Assembly: GCA_021234155.1 (NCBI GenBank)
Contig: JAJEKV010000033.1
Location: forward strand, 6,936,635 to 7,000,634
Direction of reading: 5' to 3'
Source of the DNA: Isoetes taiwanensis
Taxonomy: Eukaryota; Streptophyta; Lycopodiopsida; Isoetales; Isoetaceae
Length of the DNA: 64,000 nucleotides
Each line of letters opens with the position of its first letter. Position 1 is the first letter of the stretch. The position numbers were made by a program, and so were the translations under genes. The notes beneath the pieces were generated by a model. It made no database searches. It was not told the origin of the DNA and was given only the letters and a program-made list of their open reading frames with translations. Of the stretch, positions 22,798 to 34,790 are shown piece by piece.

Positions 22798-25085
22798 TCC
22801 CTGCCCATCTCGATGCAAGTTTCTTACAATTGTCAATTTTGAGCTTGGCTTGTTTCACCTTGATCTTTAGCCATACGGACTCACCAACTTGAAATTCCCG
22901 TGGTGTCCGATGTCAGCGGCAAGACTCTTTTGCCGGGCTCTAGCAGCTAACAAATACCCTCGAACTTCTTCGACTAGGGCCTGCATATCTGTAAGCAGTT
23001 GTTGAGAGACTTCCACCTTGGAAACCGGATTATGCCACGTGTCTGGAGTAAGGCATTGGTAGCCATAATTGATCATAAAAGAAGACAACCTTGAAGACTC
23101 CTGCCAGTGCTGTTATAGGCAAACCTCACCAAATGGATATAATCTGCCCATTGGGATTGTTTGTTCCGGACGTAGTTACATAGCATGTCCTCAATTATGC
23201 GATTGGTACGCTCTGTTTGGCCATCCATCTGCGGGTGGTAAGCTGTGCTCATAGCAAGCTTAGTTTGAAAAGTGCTAAAGAAATCCTTCCAAAATGCACT
23301 GATAAACTTAAGATCCCGATCCGATATAATGGTATGGGGCATCCCATGAAGGCAAAACACAAGGCAGTATCTAATGCAGTGTCTGTGGTCCGACATGGCA
23401 AAAAGTGCGCCATTTTGGAAAGCTTGTCGACCACCACCATTAAGGCGTCAAAGCCCCTTAGGGTATGTGGAAGCCCCACGATGAAATCCATGGTAATAAC
23501 TTCCCATTTTGCATTAGGCACATCTAAGGGTTGCAATTCCCCTGGGATGCGTAACTATTCTTTGTTTGCTGACATACCTGACATTGCTTAATGTATCGGG
23601 CAATGTGTTTCTTCATGCCTGGCCAAAAGTAGCTGGAGCGGATCTTGAAATATGTCTTCATAAATCCCACATGCCCCGCTATAGGACTGTTATGTGTATC
23701 GTGGAGAATGAGCTTGCGAACTCCTGACGTCTCTGGAACACATAAGCTATCCTTGTAGTAAAGGAGATCACCTTTCTTTTTATAATGGCGGAAAGCCTCC
23801 CTCTCCTTATCTATTCTGGCTTCCTTGGATAGAATTTGCCATATGTCCCAAAATTCAGGATCTACCGGAAGAGTCTGTTGTATCTGCTTACCAAACTCGC
23901 TGGAGAGCGTGGAAATAGCATTACAATGCGTTCGAATGACCAATGGATGCCTGGAAAGTGCGTCAGCAACTACATTATGCTTGCCCACCTTATAGATTAC
24001 TTCAAAATCATACTCTTCCAGAAACTCCATCCATCGTCATTGTCTCAGATTGAGGTGGAGATGCGAAAAGATATATTGGAGGCTTTGGTGATCTATATCC
24101 CAAGTAAGTCATGCCACCAAATGCGCAAGGCACGCACGACGGCACACAATTCTTGGTCATGCGTGGAGTAATACTGTTCTGCATCATTCATCTTCATAGA
24201 ATCATAGGCCATCACTCTACCTTCCTGCATTAATACTCCACGTGCACCGGTAGCAATCTTACTAGCATCTGTGGCAACCCAATTATCCTTCTGAGGATCA
24301 GGCAAGGTAAGAACTGGAGCGGTCGTCAATGCGTTCTTCAATGATTGAAATTCGGCCTGAACCCTGTCCTTCCAGTGTGCCATCTAATCCCTAACCTTCT
24401 CATGTTTTGTAAGGTCCATAAGAGGTGCGGCAAGCTTAGCAAAGTCTTTAACAAACTTGCGGTAATATCTCGCCAACCCTAGAAAGCTGTGGACCTTTGA
24501 CACAATCTTTGGGATCGGTCAATCTTTGATCGCTTCAATCTTGGTTGGATCTGTGGCTATCCCCTCCGCAGAAACAATATGTCCCAAGTAATCAACCTTG
24601 GTGGTTGCAAACCTACATTTGGAGAACTTGGCATAAAGTTGATGACGTCATGGGCTTCTAGGGTTTTGCTGTATATGAGGATATCATCGAAGAAAATGAT
24701 GACAAAGTCATCATGATACTCGCGAAAAACATCGTTCATCAATCTCATGAATGTGGCAGGAGCATTAGTTAGCCCAAATGGCATAACGATGAACTCATAA
24801 TGTCCATAGCGTGTCCAAAAAGTGGACTTATGGATGTCATCCTCTTTAATTCTTATCTGGTAGTATCCTGAACGAAGATTAATTTTTGTGAAATACTTAG
24901 CTCTTAATCCATCAAATCATCAGCACACGGGTAAAACATACTGATTCTTAATCATGTGCTTGTTCAGTTGCCTGTAATCAATGCACATCCTTAAAGTTCC
25001 ATCTTTCTTATTTACAAACAAAATAGGGGCACCAGAGGGTGATACACTTGGTCAAATGAACCCCAATTTCATCTAAAGTTTACAT
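22798..25085 (-). mobile_element. Ty3/gypsy pol fragment (RT to integrase)
   Basis: The minus strand reads, in order, RT entry words near 25060-24960 ([30 protein letters not shown]), [20 protein letters not shown] and [16 protein letters not shown] (24557-24784). RNase H follows with LVTLPDPQKDNWVATDASK-type sequence (24093-24383), then the zinc-binding HHCC domain of integrase with SPIAGHVGF and CQVCQQTK (23524-24030). The integrase core has VITMDFIVGLPH, VVDKLSKMAHF and HPQMDGQTERTNR (23073-23536), and its C-terminal end stops near RWAG at about 22800. It resembles the pol of the chromovirus at 33-46 kb. There are no gag, protease or LTRs, and frameshifts separate the domains. Confidence 0.9.
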
Positions 25086-25994
25086 CATCCAAAGTTATAG
25101 GAATTCTATTCCATATTGAAGTCGTTGATTTTGAATCATGCGAGATAAGAGTGGTATCTATGAATGCCCTTGCCACCAATTTTGATAGATATCTGAATTG
25201 GTAAAGTTTCCTTTATATCCAGAGACATGTTTAAGTCAGCAAATAAGATCTTTAATCAGTCAATCCATTCATGGGAATTGTATTTACAAGATGGTTCTAT
25301 AGTTGAAGAATGTGATGATGATAATAGTATTCTTCACCATATGTATCAATTTGTATCTATTGTAGCCTAGAATTCAACGAAGGATTATGTAGTTGATGTC
25401 ATTGTTGTTATTAATGGAGTAGATGAGGCATTGTAGGTATATCGTAATTACAGAAGCCTATTGATCGAGTCTAATTCTTTTAAGATGACTTGTAATTATA
25501 GCAATAATTATTGGGTACCTTGTTTTTGCCTCTAGTATTACTTGAAAGTTATTTAGGCTTGAACACAATGCCATTGAACATCTGCATTATTAGCTTCCTA
25601 GTCACGGGTGCCCGACGTTGCCGGGCTTTGTCAGCAATATATGAGGTTGGGGATGTTGTATTAGTGTCATGCATGAAGGAAGAGATGAACACAATAATAA
25701 GTGGTCGTTAGTAAGAATTCAAGGAACGAAGCTTACAACGTTGGACTCTTCCTGATTTGGACTGCGGATCAAGTCAGTAGTAGCTGACCTGCTTACTTGC
25801 CCGGCGGCATTTGTTTTCGCGGTTCGATGTCTAGGATATGGAATTGGAGCTTCTTTTCTTATGGATCGACATTTAGGAAGTATCCAATTCATGTTGTATC
25901 ATGTTTACCTAAATATATTTTTTAGCTCTGGGTTTGTATTGAACATTTAGCTGACTTCACCACTGTCAATGTTGGGTGCATCCTTCATCATAAA
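25086..25994. other. Intergenic, nothing assigned
   Basis: AT-rich. There are only short frames (for example 25511-25711) without family signal. No repeat noticed. Confidence 0.4.
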
Positions 25995-26321
25995 ATGGAG
26001 GACGATAATTTGGAGTCGGATTTGCTTGGAACAGTCATGAAGCCACCATCTGTAAGAGTGACTCGGAGTTTTAAAAATCCATCTCTTTCTAAATTTTCTC
26101 CCCAAAATTCCCCCTCTTTCCGAAGAGGACAATCCATCAGAACACCAAGAAAAGAGCTCCAAGGGACCCCCTTAGCACCCATTTCCGTTCCAATTCATCT
26201 GAAGAGTTTTATAAGGTATTCTAGCCGCAGGCTATTACTCTGGTTGATCCTCATTACTATATGGGTCTATGGGGCCTTCTTTTTTCTGTCTAGGAAGAAC
26301 TCGAAGAAATCACGCTGTTAG
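25995..26321 (+). pseudogene. N-terminal exon of a plant GT4-like glycosyltransferase
   Basis: 108 codons. Residues about 20-55 read RVTRSFKNPSLSKF, then NSPSFRRGQSIRTPRKE. Residues about 78-97 form a single transmembrane segment (LLLWLILITIWVYGAFFFLS) followed by basic residues. Established knowledge from memory: Arabidopsis GT4-family proteins of the At3g15940 type begin with the same order, Ser/Arg-rich NSPSFRR..RTPRRE then an LLLITLW.Y.GFY membrane anchor, and are about 700 residues long or more. They are predicted Golgi type II enzymes. Here the frame stops at TAG (26320-26322), with a possible GT donor just before it at 26318. No catalytic domain is seen downstream before the minisatellite. 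It is either a lone exon of a broken gene or the first exon of a gene with a very long intron. Confidence 0.5.
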
Positions 26322-26633
26322 GTTCCAAGTTTGAAAAAGATGAGGAGCTTACACAGCTTATAGATTTTTTTGGCATCAAATTTATAGATTAAAGCAATTT
26401 TATCGCGGTGGCCAAGGCCATCGCGAAGATTTCTCTCTATTGGTTCACTTATTGGCTAGAATTCTGTTTGAATCTTGTAAAGGACATGAAGAAACTGACG
26501 AACATATCCACAATTTTAAAAGCTACAATGGCCGGCAATCTCAGCATCGTAGCAGTGGGATGTGCTACAGGACAGGCTGGTCTAGTTGGATCATGGCTTC
26601 AAGATCTAAAGAAGCAACAAACATCAGAGGGAA
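26322..26633. other. Short frames, nothing assigned
   Basis: A plus-strand frame (26408-26740) contains ATMAGNLSIVAVGCATGQAG but no family match. It might be decayed continuation of the preceding exon; I cannot show this. Confidence 0.3.
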
Positions 26634-27003
26634 AAAAGATTCCCTTAAATTCTATGAAGATTCCCTTAGGTTCTCTAAGATTCCATAAGGATTCTTCTAG
26701 ATTCTCATATGTCTCCTCTAAGTTCTCTAAGATTCTATGAAGATTCCCCTCATCTCTTGAGATTCCTCTAGATTCTTTAAGATTTCATGAGAATTTCTTA
26801 AGATTCCTTTAGATTCTCTAAGGCTCTAGGAAGATCCCTTGATGCTCTTGAGTTTCTTCTTGATTCTCCAAGATTCTCTTAAGATTCCTCTAGATTCTCA
26901 AAGATTCTCATAAGATTTCTCAAAATTCCTTGAGATTCTACAAAGATTCCTTAGATTCTCTCAACATTCCTTAAGATTCTATGAAGATTCCACAAAGATT
27001 CTC
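26634..27003. repeat. Degenerate minisatellite of AAGATTCC / AGATTCTCT words
   Basis: About 370 bp built from short words such as AAGATTCCTTAAGATTCT and TAGATTCTC, with a loose 10-24 bp period. Units are strongly diverged, with no coding potential. Confidence 0.75.
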
Positions 27004-27186
27004 CATTTCGATCACATTGGCTCCAACAGTGACAAAACGATAGCAAAATTACCAGTCTCTGAAAGCTCTCAATGAGAAGAATCCGAAGACGTAGGTCTCG
27101 CCTTGATCTGTCGTTCCCTTTAGGAGATATGTCCGTTTGAATTCGAGGCACAAGAAAGAAGCTTCGTAGAAAGCTATGTAATAAAT

Positions 27187-28716
27187 TGTGACGTCCCCTA
27201 CTTCCTCTACGATGCTCCCATCGTATCAGAAGGCGGAGTTCATCCCCCTAGCAGCCAAACTGACAGGGGCCATCCACCTGACACCGATCCTTGACAATGG
27301 ATCAATGAGGAAGAATGGATGGGTCATTTCCCCCGTCTTCCCTCGGGGCCGCCCTAGCTGCGAAAGCGTAAGTAAACATAAGCACAAGACATCAATATAC
27401 ATCAACAAAGTCACCTCGAAGGGCGACCACATCATAACATACATGTAATAGCATATCAATAACATCATCATCACATGGGGGATCCTACCCAAGGGCTCAG
27501 ACTCCAAGGTATGGACTGACAACTTGGGCCTCCAGAAGTCAATGCAGACAGAATTCATGGCAAATGGATTGGGCTGGCATAGGAACATAGCTGTTGGGTG
27601 GTTCACTCCATCCGCCCCTCCCGTGCACACTTTGCAGAGTAGGTTGAAGAGTCTTGGGACTGGACCGTAGCCTACCGGGTGCATAGCCAAAGGGGCTACT
27701 GCTGGGTTGCATCTCCCCAGTCCCGATGAGGCAGGACGAGAGTCCCCTCCCCTCCAGAGGCATGCATGCCCATCACAGGCAGCTAGAGGGCCACTGCCCG
27801 TATTCGGCTTGAACCTCATTGAAGGTGATGCATCACCCAAGAGGTGTCGAGATCATGCCTTGCCCACACGCAGTGGCAAACCATTAAGCCCCCAATAGGC
27901 TTTACACACCAGAGGGATCAATCAGTGATGGGACAAGTTCCCCTTATTCCACCGGTCTAGCCCCGCCACCCACAACCAGGCGGGCTCTTGTACACGGACC
28001 GCATTAATTGGGAATTAATGAGGTTATCTAGGATCACTGAAGGTTTCAGGGTCTCTACCCCCATTCCCACATACACAGGAGAGCATAGAATGGAACATCA
28101 TCGACATCAAAGAACTGAAATACTGAATAAGATCTAATCTATCTTACCTAAACATACAAGATTAGGTTCATTCGTTACGGCTGGTGATCTTAGGATCTAC
28201 AAGGCTGATAGAACTGATCTAACATACTATCCTAACTCATTGCCGGGCTAAGAGGGGGCTTTGCACAATAGAATCGCAAGTTATCTGATCCTTGGCTAGC
28301 TCCAGCTCCCCGGATTGTGTCCATGCCTTCGTTCTTGCTGAAGACTGCTGCTCCTGATGAATCTAATGTGCAAAGGTGGCTCAGCGGCGCAGGGCAATGC
28401 CAAATGGCAGCTTGCCTTAGCCGGAATGGCTCAGGAAAGCCCAAAATGCGAAAGGGGAAAGGTTTAGGGTTTTCCCTTTGGTTCCTTTTAAGTGAACTTT
28501 TAGCGTTAGGTTAGAAGGGACCAAATGGGGTATTGTCACTTGGCAAGGGGTTTGGGGGGGGGTAATTGCATATGTTTAATATACATGCGCAACATACGAG
28601 GTTGCCCCCTAGGTGCAACCCTTTACGGCTCTCAAGTACTTGTCGTGATGACATGTACGTGTGACGTGGCAGTATAATATACGTATTCGGATCGTATGTT
28701 ATGCTGGAACGTCACA
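27187..28716 (-). mobile_element. Solo LTR of the 33-46 kb chromovirus family
   Basis: It begins TGTGACGTCCCCTACT and ends GGAACGTCACA, the same ends as the two LTRs at 33108 and 44860. It shares internal words in the same order (GGAGTTCATCCCCC, GGGTCATT, AGCTGCGRAAGCGTAA, CATAGCCAAAGGGGCTACT). It is 1530 bp against 1670 and 1652 bp for the others, with many differences, so it is an older insertion. TAAAT stands on both sides (27182-27186 and 28717-28721), a perfect 5-bp target duplication. No internal element sequence is left, which is what recombination between two LTRs produces. Orientation is inferred from the full element. Confidence 0.92.
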
Positions 28717-28721
28717 TAAAT

Positions 28722-30129
28722 GCAATGCCACCTCACTCCTTTCCTCGTTAATTGTAGTGCCCATACTTAAAATTTCATACGTGTCTACTTTTTGGAATAA
28801 AATTGTTGATAAAAATGATGAGGTGTCAAATTTCTAGCAAGCAATCTCTAAATCGTTTGACACTTGTCTAAAGTGTTAAAATGTGTCCGGCACTTGTCTA
28901 AGTTGTTAAAATTCATAGCATTTTTTCCCCATATTTCTTCATAAAGGTAGTGAACCTTCAATCACTAGAATGACCTTTTTTTACCCCTTTTTTTTTCCAG
29001 AAAAGGGCCCTATTTTTTCCTCAGAAACCTACGTGTCACTTTTAGATGAAAGCATCCGTCAAGAATATGCTAAAAGCATATTTGTATCACAATTATATAT
29101 ATATGTATTGATATACTTGATTCCTATCACTTTTAAAGGAGGGTCTAGTTTAGGATTGCTACATAAGGCTTGCATCCTCTATCTTACATTGCGGGAATAA
29201 AGAATTCTTCTCATAATTGCCTACAATTGCCTAGTGCCACTCTCATAGTTAAATGTGTTCACAAGTCCATCAACTAGCAATTGATGGACTATTTGTTGTA
29301 TACAATAATAACTTCACACTTTGCATTGGCTATACTGAGACTGAGACAGTGGCTCTAATGAGACACGAATGACTTGTGTTAGATCACAGCTAATTAGGCC
29401 ACGGATCACAATGCAGAGAGAATATTGAGGACACTTTAGATTGGGGGACGAAGCACACAAAAGCACAAAGTCTTTCACAAAGTCTTTCTTGCGTCGGATT
29501 GTATTTCCAACTTGGTTTTCTTGCAGATTATGAGTCATGATCATTCCCATGTTTTTCGTACTATGACTTTTGTCATGCATGTGACGCGCTAAGGTACATA
29601 AATGACCTGAGGTTTAAACGGAAACTATAGTCAAACACAATCAATCTATTCCATTTATTTAGTTTGCAACATAATGGGTGCAGAAAGACTAGCTCAATTT
29701 CTTTCAATGCTTGAATTTCTTGTCGCTTGCCAACAATACACGTGCAGTTTGCCGTAGTAGAGTATCAGTCTTGGAGAATCATCATGGCACACTTACCATA
29801 AAGGCAATAACGGTGTGGCTTCATCTTTAACCCTTCCCTGCTTTTAGCAGCAGATGGTCTGAAAGTAGTCATTATTACTTCAATCGTGTTCCTGTAGGGA
29901 CCTGAATACTGTTGAAGGTATTGTTGAAGGTATTTATCAGATCTGCACAGAATCACGTTTATGAACTTAACACACAATGTATTTTGGCAACTGATATTTT
30001 ATTTGCCAAAATCTCTGCCAGTGAAGGAGGAAAGATCTTAAGATGGATGGTCTGGACAGTATGCAGTAGGATACCTCCATGCCAGAAGAAAGTGCCTACA
30101 CTATGCAAGTGCCTACACCATGACATCAA
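28722..30129. other. Intergenic, one 31-bp duplication
   Basis: No gene recognised. 28858-28914 holds two copies of a 28-31 bp unit (CACTTGTCTAA.GTTGTTAAAAT). The part near 30130 should include the 3' untranslated region of the PPR gene. Confidence 0.4.
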
Positions 30130-31437
30130 TCATATAGAAAAGCCTTCCACATACATTTCACTGATCAGCATTTGTACTTCATTATATGCTTTTGCTGTAA
30201 GTTGATGACAGCAGAATTCATGCATAACTTTGTCAAATTTATGCAAATTTGTCTTCAAACTTTTCAGTCGCTTCTGCTTCATAATTTTTCTAATGTTTCT
30301 GACATCAGCCCAGAGACCAGCAGCTGCATAAATATTTGATAACACCACGTATGGTGCTAGATTTTCTGGAGCCAACTCAACAACATGCTCTGCAGCTCGC
30401 TTCCCTCTTTCAATATCCATAAGCCTGCTGCAAGCTCCAAGCAAAGCCATCCATGGCCTTACAGTAGGTTCATGTATCATACTAATAAGCACATTCTCAG
30501 CCTCCTCCAGCCATCCCACTCGTCCAAGGATGTCAGCAACACAATTAAAATGCTCTATGGTTGGGGCAATTTGATAATCTAGACTCATGCAGATGAAGTA
30601 AAACGTTCCATCATCAGGAAGGCCAACATGACAACATGCAGAGAGAATATTAGTTAAGGTAAGACTACTTGGCCTCATACCTTCTAAGTGCATAAGTTGG
30701 AAAAGATGCAAAGCTTTCTCGATATATCCTTGTTGAGCATAACCTCCAATCATGGCATTCCAAGTTGCTACATTCTTCTCAGGGATCTCATTGAAGATAG
30801 TCCATGCATGGTCTAAGCTTCCACATTTATGGTACATATTGATAAGGGAAGTTCCAATTACTACATCTGACATGGATATACTATTATCTATAAGTTCATG
30901 TACTTTCTGACCCTCCTTTAAAGTCGCATTACATGCACATCCAGAAAAGACGCTTATAATTGAAACCTTATCTGGCTTTATTCCTTCCAATTGCATTTTA
31001 TGAAATAATCTGATAGCTTGTATCCCTAGTCCTTGCTGGGCATATCCTGCAATCATGGAATTCCATGATACCAAATCCCGCTCAGGCATTCGAATAAACA
31101 AGGCATAGGCATCACCTACTTTTTGTAATTTAAAATAAATCGCAAGCATGATATTCCATGAAAATATATTCCTATTAGATATTCTAGCAAATAGTATGCA
31201 AGCATCATCCACAGCCCCACAGCCACCATACATCTGCATCAGATGATTCTCTACATACCTGTCGCCCATGGATTTGCTTGTAATGATATGGGCATGGATA
31301 TGCTTCCCTAATGAAAAAGACTTACATTTTTTTAGCAGAGAACTGTATGTGTCAGGGTCAACCCGGATTCCTTCAGCTGATTCATCAAAAGCATTACAAG
31401 TATATGGTCTTGAGATACTGAGAATCTCCAGACTCAT
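30130..31437 (-). CDS. PPR protein, PLS class with degenerate E domain
   Basis: 435 codons in one uninterrupted exon. PPR motifs are recognised as TYSSLLKKCKSFSLGKHIHAHI, then YVENHLMQMYGGCGAVDDA, IFSWNIMLAIYFK, LVSWNSMIAGYAQQGLGIQA, KVSIISVFSGCA, VVIGTSLINMYHKCGSLDHA, VATWNAMIGGYAQQGYIEKA and LTLTNILSACCHVGLPD. The P, L and S spacing is typical. From about residue 330 follow VRPWMALLGACSRLMDIERG and APYVVLSNIYAAAGLWADV, the E region, then a shortened E+-like end (HEFCCHQLTAKAYNEV). There is no DYW domain. Established knowledge: PLS PPR proteins bind organelle RNA and specify C-to-U editing sites; those lacking DYW recruit a deaminase in trans. The N terminus is short and a transit peptide is not obvious, though Met1 is the only good start. 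The RNA target is unknown. Confidence 0.9.
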   Translation of the reverse strand: MSLEILSISRPYTCNAFDESAEGIRVDPDTYSSLLKKCKSFSLGKHIHAHIITSKSMGDRYVENHLMQMYGGCGAVDDACILFARISNRNIFSWNIMLAIYFKLQKVGDAYALFIRMPERDLVSWNSMIAGYAQQGLGIQAIRLFHKMQLEGIKPDKVSIISVFSGCACNATLKEGQKVHELIDNSISMSDVVIGTSLINMYHKCGSLDHAWTIFNEIPEKNVATWNAMIGGYAQQGYIEKALHLFQLMHLEGMRPSSLTLTNILSACCHVGLPDDGTFYFICMSLDYQIAPTIEHFNCVADILGRVGWLEEAENVLISMIHEPTVRPWMALLGACSRLMDIERGKRAAEHVVELAPENLAPYVVLSNIYAAAGLWADVRNIRKIMKQKRLKSLKTNLHKFDKVMHEFCCHQLTAKAYNEVQMLISEMYVEGFSI

Positions 31438-33102
31438 TACTGATATGGAATATCAGATGTTCAAAGGAAAACGAGATAAAAACATAAAGAGAAGGTAGAA
31501 TACCATTTGCAACATGGTTAATGGCATACATGGTTAGTAATTTCTTCAGCATATAGCTTATACGATCCCCCAAAGATGACAGGGCACGCCCTTTTTAGAT
31601 GCATATAAGAAAAACCAGACACCACCTGTACTGCATCACATTAAACCAAGCCAACCATCTGCAACGCTTGCTGTATTTAAGCCTTGAACATTGCTGTAAG
31701 AGAAAGGCACAAATCCCTGCAGGATGATGGCAAGGAACAACGACACTAATAAGTCATACCAAGGAATGGCAAAGAAGCCTCCACCATTTGCCTCTTTCCT
31801 TTCACTATAATGAGGGCTCGCAAGGGTTGTCCTATGCGCAATGGAGTCTGCCAAAAGCTGTAAGGTTTTATGTAAGAATGTAAGGTAACCAGCCCCGTAT
31901 CGGATGCCGTCAAGTTATAGCCACGGGCATAAATACATGTTATAGCCACGCCAAAAAAAATTACACGGCATTTTTTTTTTTTAAGGATCAGATTAATTAA
32001 CATTAATACAGAACTAGTAACGGTGCCCAGCGTTGCTGGGCATAAGTTGGAAACTTGTAAATGATAAGGCAACAATAATACTGAGTTGTCCAGCTAGTGC
32101 AACTCCTCTATTCTTCCCTTTATGTTGGTATTAGCAGATTTTGTGCCATGTTATTCCATCCAAGTCTTTAGAGTTTGCTTTTATTGTTTAGCATAGTGCC
32201 CATGCCAATTTGGTTGGTTTTGTTCCAAGAATCTATTGGTTGATTGTGTTCAAAGAATGTATTGATTTTGTATAATGAAATGCATAATTTATTTACGAAA
32301 TGACAACATGCGACATTATTGTAGATAGTAACGTTGCCCAGCATTGCTGGGCATAAGTTCAACCTGTAAATATCTTGGCCGCAATGAGAAAAGCATGCAG
32401 TAATAATCCAACTTTTGTAACTTTTTATTATAACAAAAACTTTCTAAAGCTTTAACAGAAACCTAGCTCCTTCATGTTAGATAGTGTTGCATCTTACATT
32501 TTTGAGGTTTGAGTGGTGCCTGTTCATAGCAAGTATGAGTGCGTTAAGTATTAATTTGAGCATGTTTTGAGGTAAACTTAAGTGTGCAGCTCTTTGTAAG
32601 GTTGGGCATAAAGGTGGCACATTGTAAATGATGCATTGGAGTCATCATCCTTGGTATGCATAAAGATCATATGGTGAAACACTAATGTTGAAATATGATA
32701 TGTGAATATGGTGGGATCGTTATGAAGCTGAACACTAATGATGTCAATATTGTAGTGTTGCTACTATTGAGGTGCAAAATGTAACGCCGCCTTACATTTG
32801 GATATTATGGTCCAAATTGTTCTACCCTTGTTTACCTAGGCGAAGTTGGAAACATGTTAATGATAGACCTTACATTTGGATACTATGGTCCAAATTTTTC
32901 TATCCTTGTTTACTTAGGCAAAGTTGGAAACATGTTAATGATAGACTTGTTAACGGTCTCAATATTTTGCAACTGGCATTTTGCTCTATACTACATGTCA
33001 ATGAACTTACTTGTTGTTGAGTCCTTTATCTTGTAAGAGGCCAACATTTTTCTCCAGCACTTATCTCCCACTTATTGACTTAGCACAATGTTATGTTTTA
33101 CA
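31438..33102. other. Repeat-rich intergenic stretch
   Basis: It contains two copies of AGTAAC(G)GTGCCCAGCRTTGCTGGGCATAAGTT (about 32014-32047 and 32325-32357) whose core GCCCAGC-GTT-GCTGGGC is a hairpin, and a 78-bp tandem duplication (32792-32947). Minus-strand frames at 31636-32075 have no family match. Confidence 0.5.
32792..32947. repeat. 78-bp tandem duplication
   Basis: 32792-32869 and 32870-32947 both read TTACATTTGGATA.TATGG and end AAACATGTTAATGATAGAC. They differ at about six positions. Confidence 0.85.
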
Positions 33103-33107
33103 CTTGT

Positions 33108-34777
33108 TGTGACGTCCCCTACTATTTTCATTATCGGTTGGTGTAAGGCCACGTATACAAACAGGAGTTCATCCCCCATACCAGCTCCATGCTAATACAG
33201 GGCCCTCCACATGACACTGCAACCGTGACGGGTTCCAGTGGGAAGAGTGGAAGGGTCATTGCACCCCGTCTCCCTCAGGGCCTACCTAGCTGCGGAAGCG
33301 TAAACATACATGTCAGTAGCACATACATCAACATCATATGACCATCACGAAGGATGGTCCTCCACATATCTGCATAGACAAAGATCAGCACATCACATAG
33401 GGAATCCTACCCAAGGCTCGGACTTCGAAGGGATGGCCCGGCGGCTTGGGTCTCGAGTTCATTGCGAGGCGTAATTCATGGCAATGGATTTGGGCGGCAT
33501 ATGAACATGGCTTAGGGTTGTCCACTCCATCCGCCCCTCTGTGCACACTTTGCGAGTGGTCTGAAAAGTGTCGGGACCCGACCGTAGTAGCCCGCCCGGA
33601 TGCATAGCCAAAAGGGCTACTCACGGGCTCATCTTCCCGAGTTCCGATGGGGCGGTAGGGATCACTCCCTCGAGAGATCTACATGCCGACTCAAGGTGAC
33701 TAGAGGGCCCGCCCGTATTGGTGAACCCATTGGAAAGTGAACACCACTTCGCGGTGTCGAGCCCATGCCTTGCCCGCGCGCGGTGGCAAGCCATTGGACC
33801 TAGTCACAATGGTTCCGGTAGGCCTTACACACCGGAGGAACCGTTCAAGAGTCGGGACATGATCCTCCTTCTCGGCCGGTCGGCCCCTTCACCCACATCC
33901 GGTGTGGCTCTTGTGTGAGGCGAATCGAATCTGGTGTGCTAGAGAGGCTACTCTAGGAGCATCAACTACAAAGCTTTTTAGGTCTCTACCCCCTTCCCAA
34001 TACAAAGGAGTTCATAGAGATACATCACCCATATACTTCATTGAGAGAACTAAAGAACTAGATCTAATCTACAACATAGAGTTAGGTTCTTTGGTTAGAA
34101 TGCTATCTAGAGATCTAGAGGGCTGCTATGGGCAATCTAATAGGCTAAACCCTCTTTGATTCAATGACTAAAATAGGGTTTAGACTATCTAATTGGCCAA
34201 ATACGATCCTTGAGGGGCTCCTCGACTGAGCTTCGACCATCCTTTGAGGCGGCTCGAATCAAGGGAAACTAAGGATGCAATTCTCCCGGTAGTTCGGGGA
34301 GGCGGTTTAATTTGTTGAGGCTGACCAAAAGCGAGTTCTAAAGCCCTAAAATCGAAAATTGGGCAAGTTAGGGTTTCCCACCCTATATAGACAAGGGGTT
34401 GGTTAGGGTTTCCAATTATCCTCTTTTGGCATGTGGGATAATTGGAAATGGGCCCACTTGCCTTTTAAGGGCTAGGTGGCCAAATGTGCACACATGGAAA
34501 TGTGTGCCCACATTAATGTGTACATTGGAAAATGTGCACATTAATTGCACCTATGGGTGTGGCCCACTTGGCATGAAGTGTCCACTTGGAAATGTGTGCC
34601 CACATTAATGTGTACATTGGAAAATGTGCACATTAATAGTTGCACATATTTACGGCGAAGTTGCCCCCTAGGGCTACCCACTGGCTACGCTAAGCGTACC
34701 GCGTCGGCCGGGTGGCGTGCGCGGCGTGGAGGACGATGCGGTATATCGTCACGGGTATATCGTCTTTGGGCGTCACA
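33108..34777 (-). mobile_element. 3' LTR of the chromovirus
   Basis: 1670 bp, from TGTGACGTCC to GGCGTCACA. On the minus strand it has a TATA-like CTATATAG (34383-34390) after CTTGT, the likely promoter in the 5' copy. It is nearly collinear with 44860-46511 and, more loosely, with the solo LTR at 27187. Words such as AATGTGCACATTAAT are repeated around 34480-34640. Confidence 0.93.
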
Positions 34778-34790
34778 TTCTCCCCACCTT
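34778..34790 (-). other. Polypurine tract
   Basis: The minus strand reads AAGGTGGGGAGAA immediately before the 3' LTR. This is the position and composition expected of the primer for plus-strand DNA synthesis. Confidence 0.85.
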
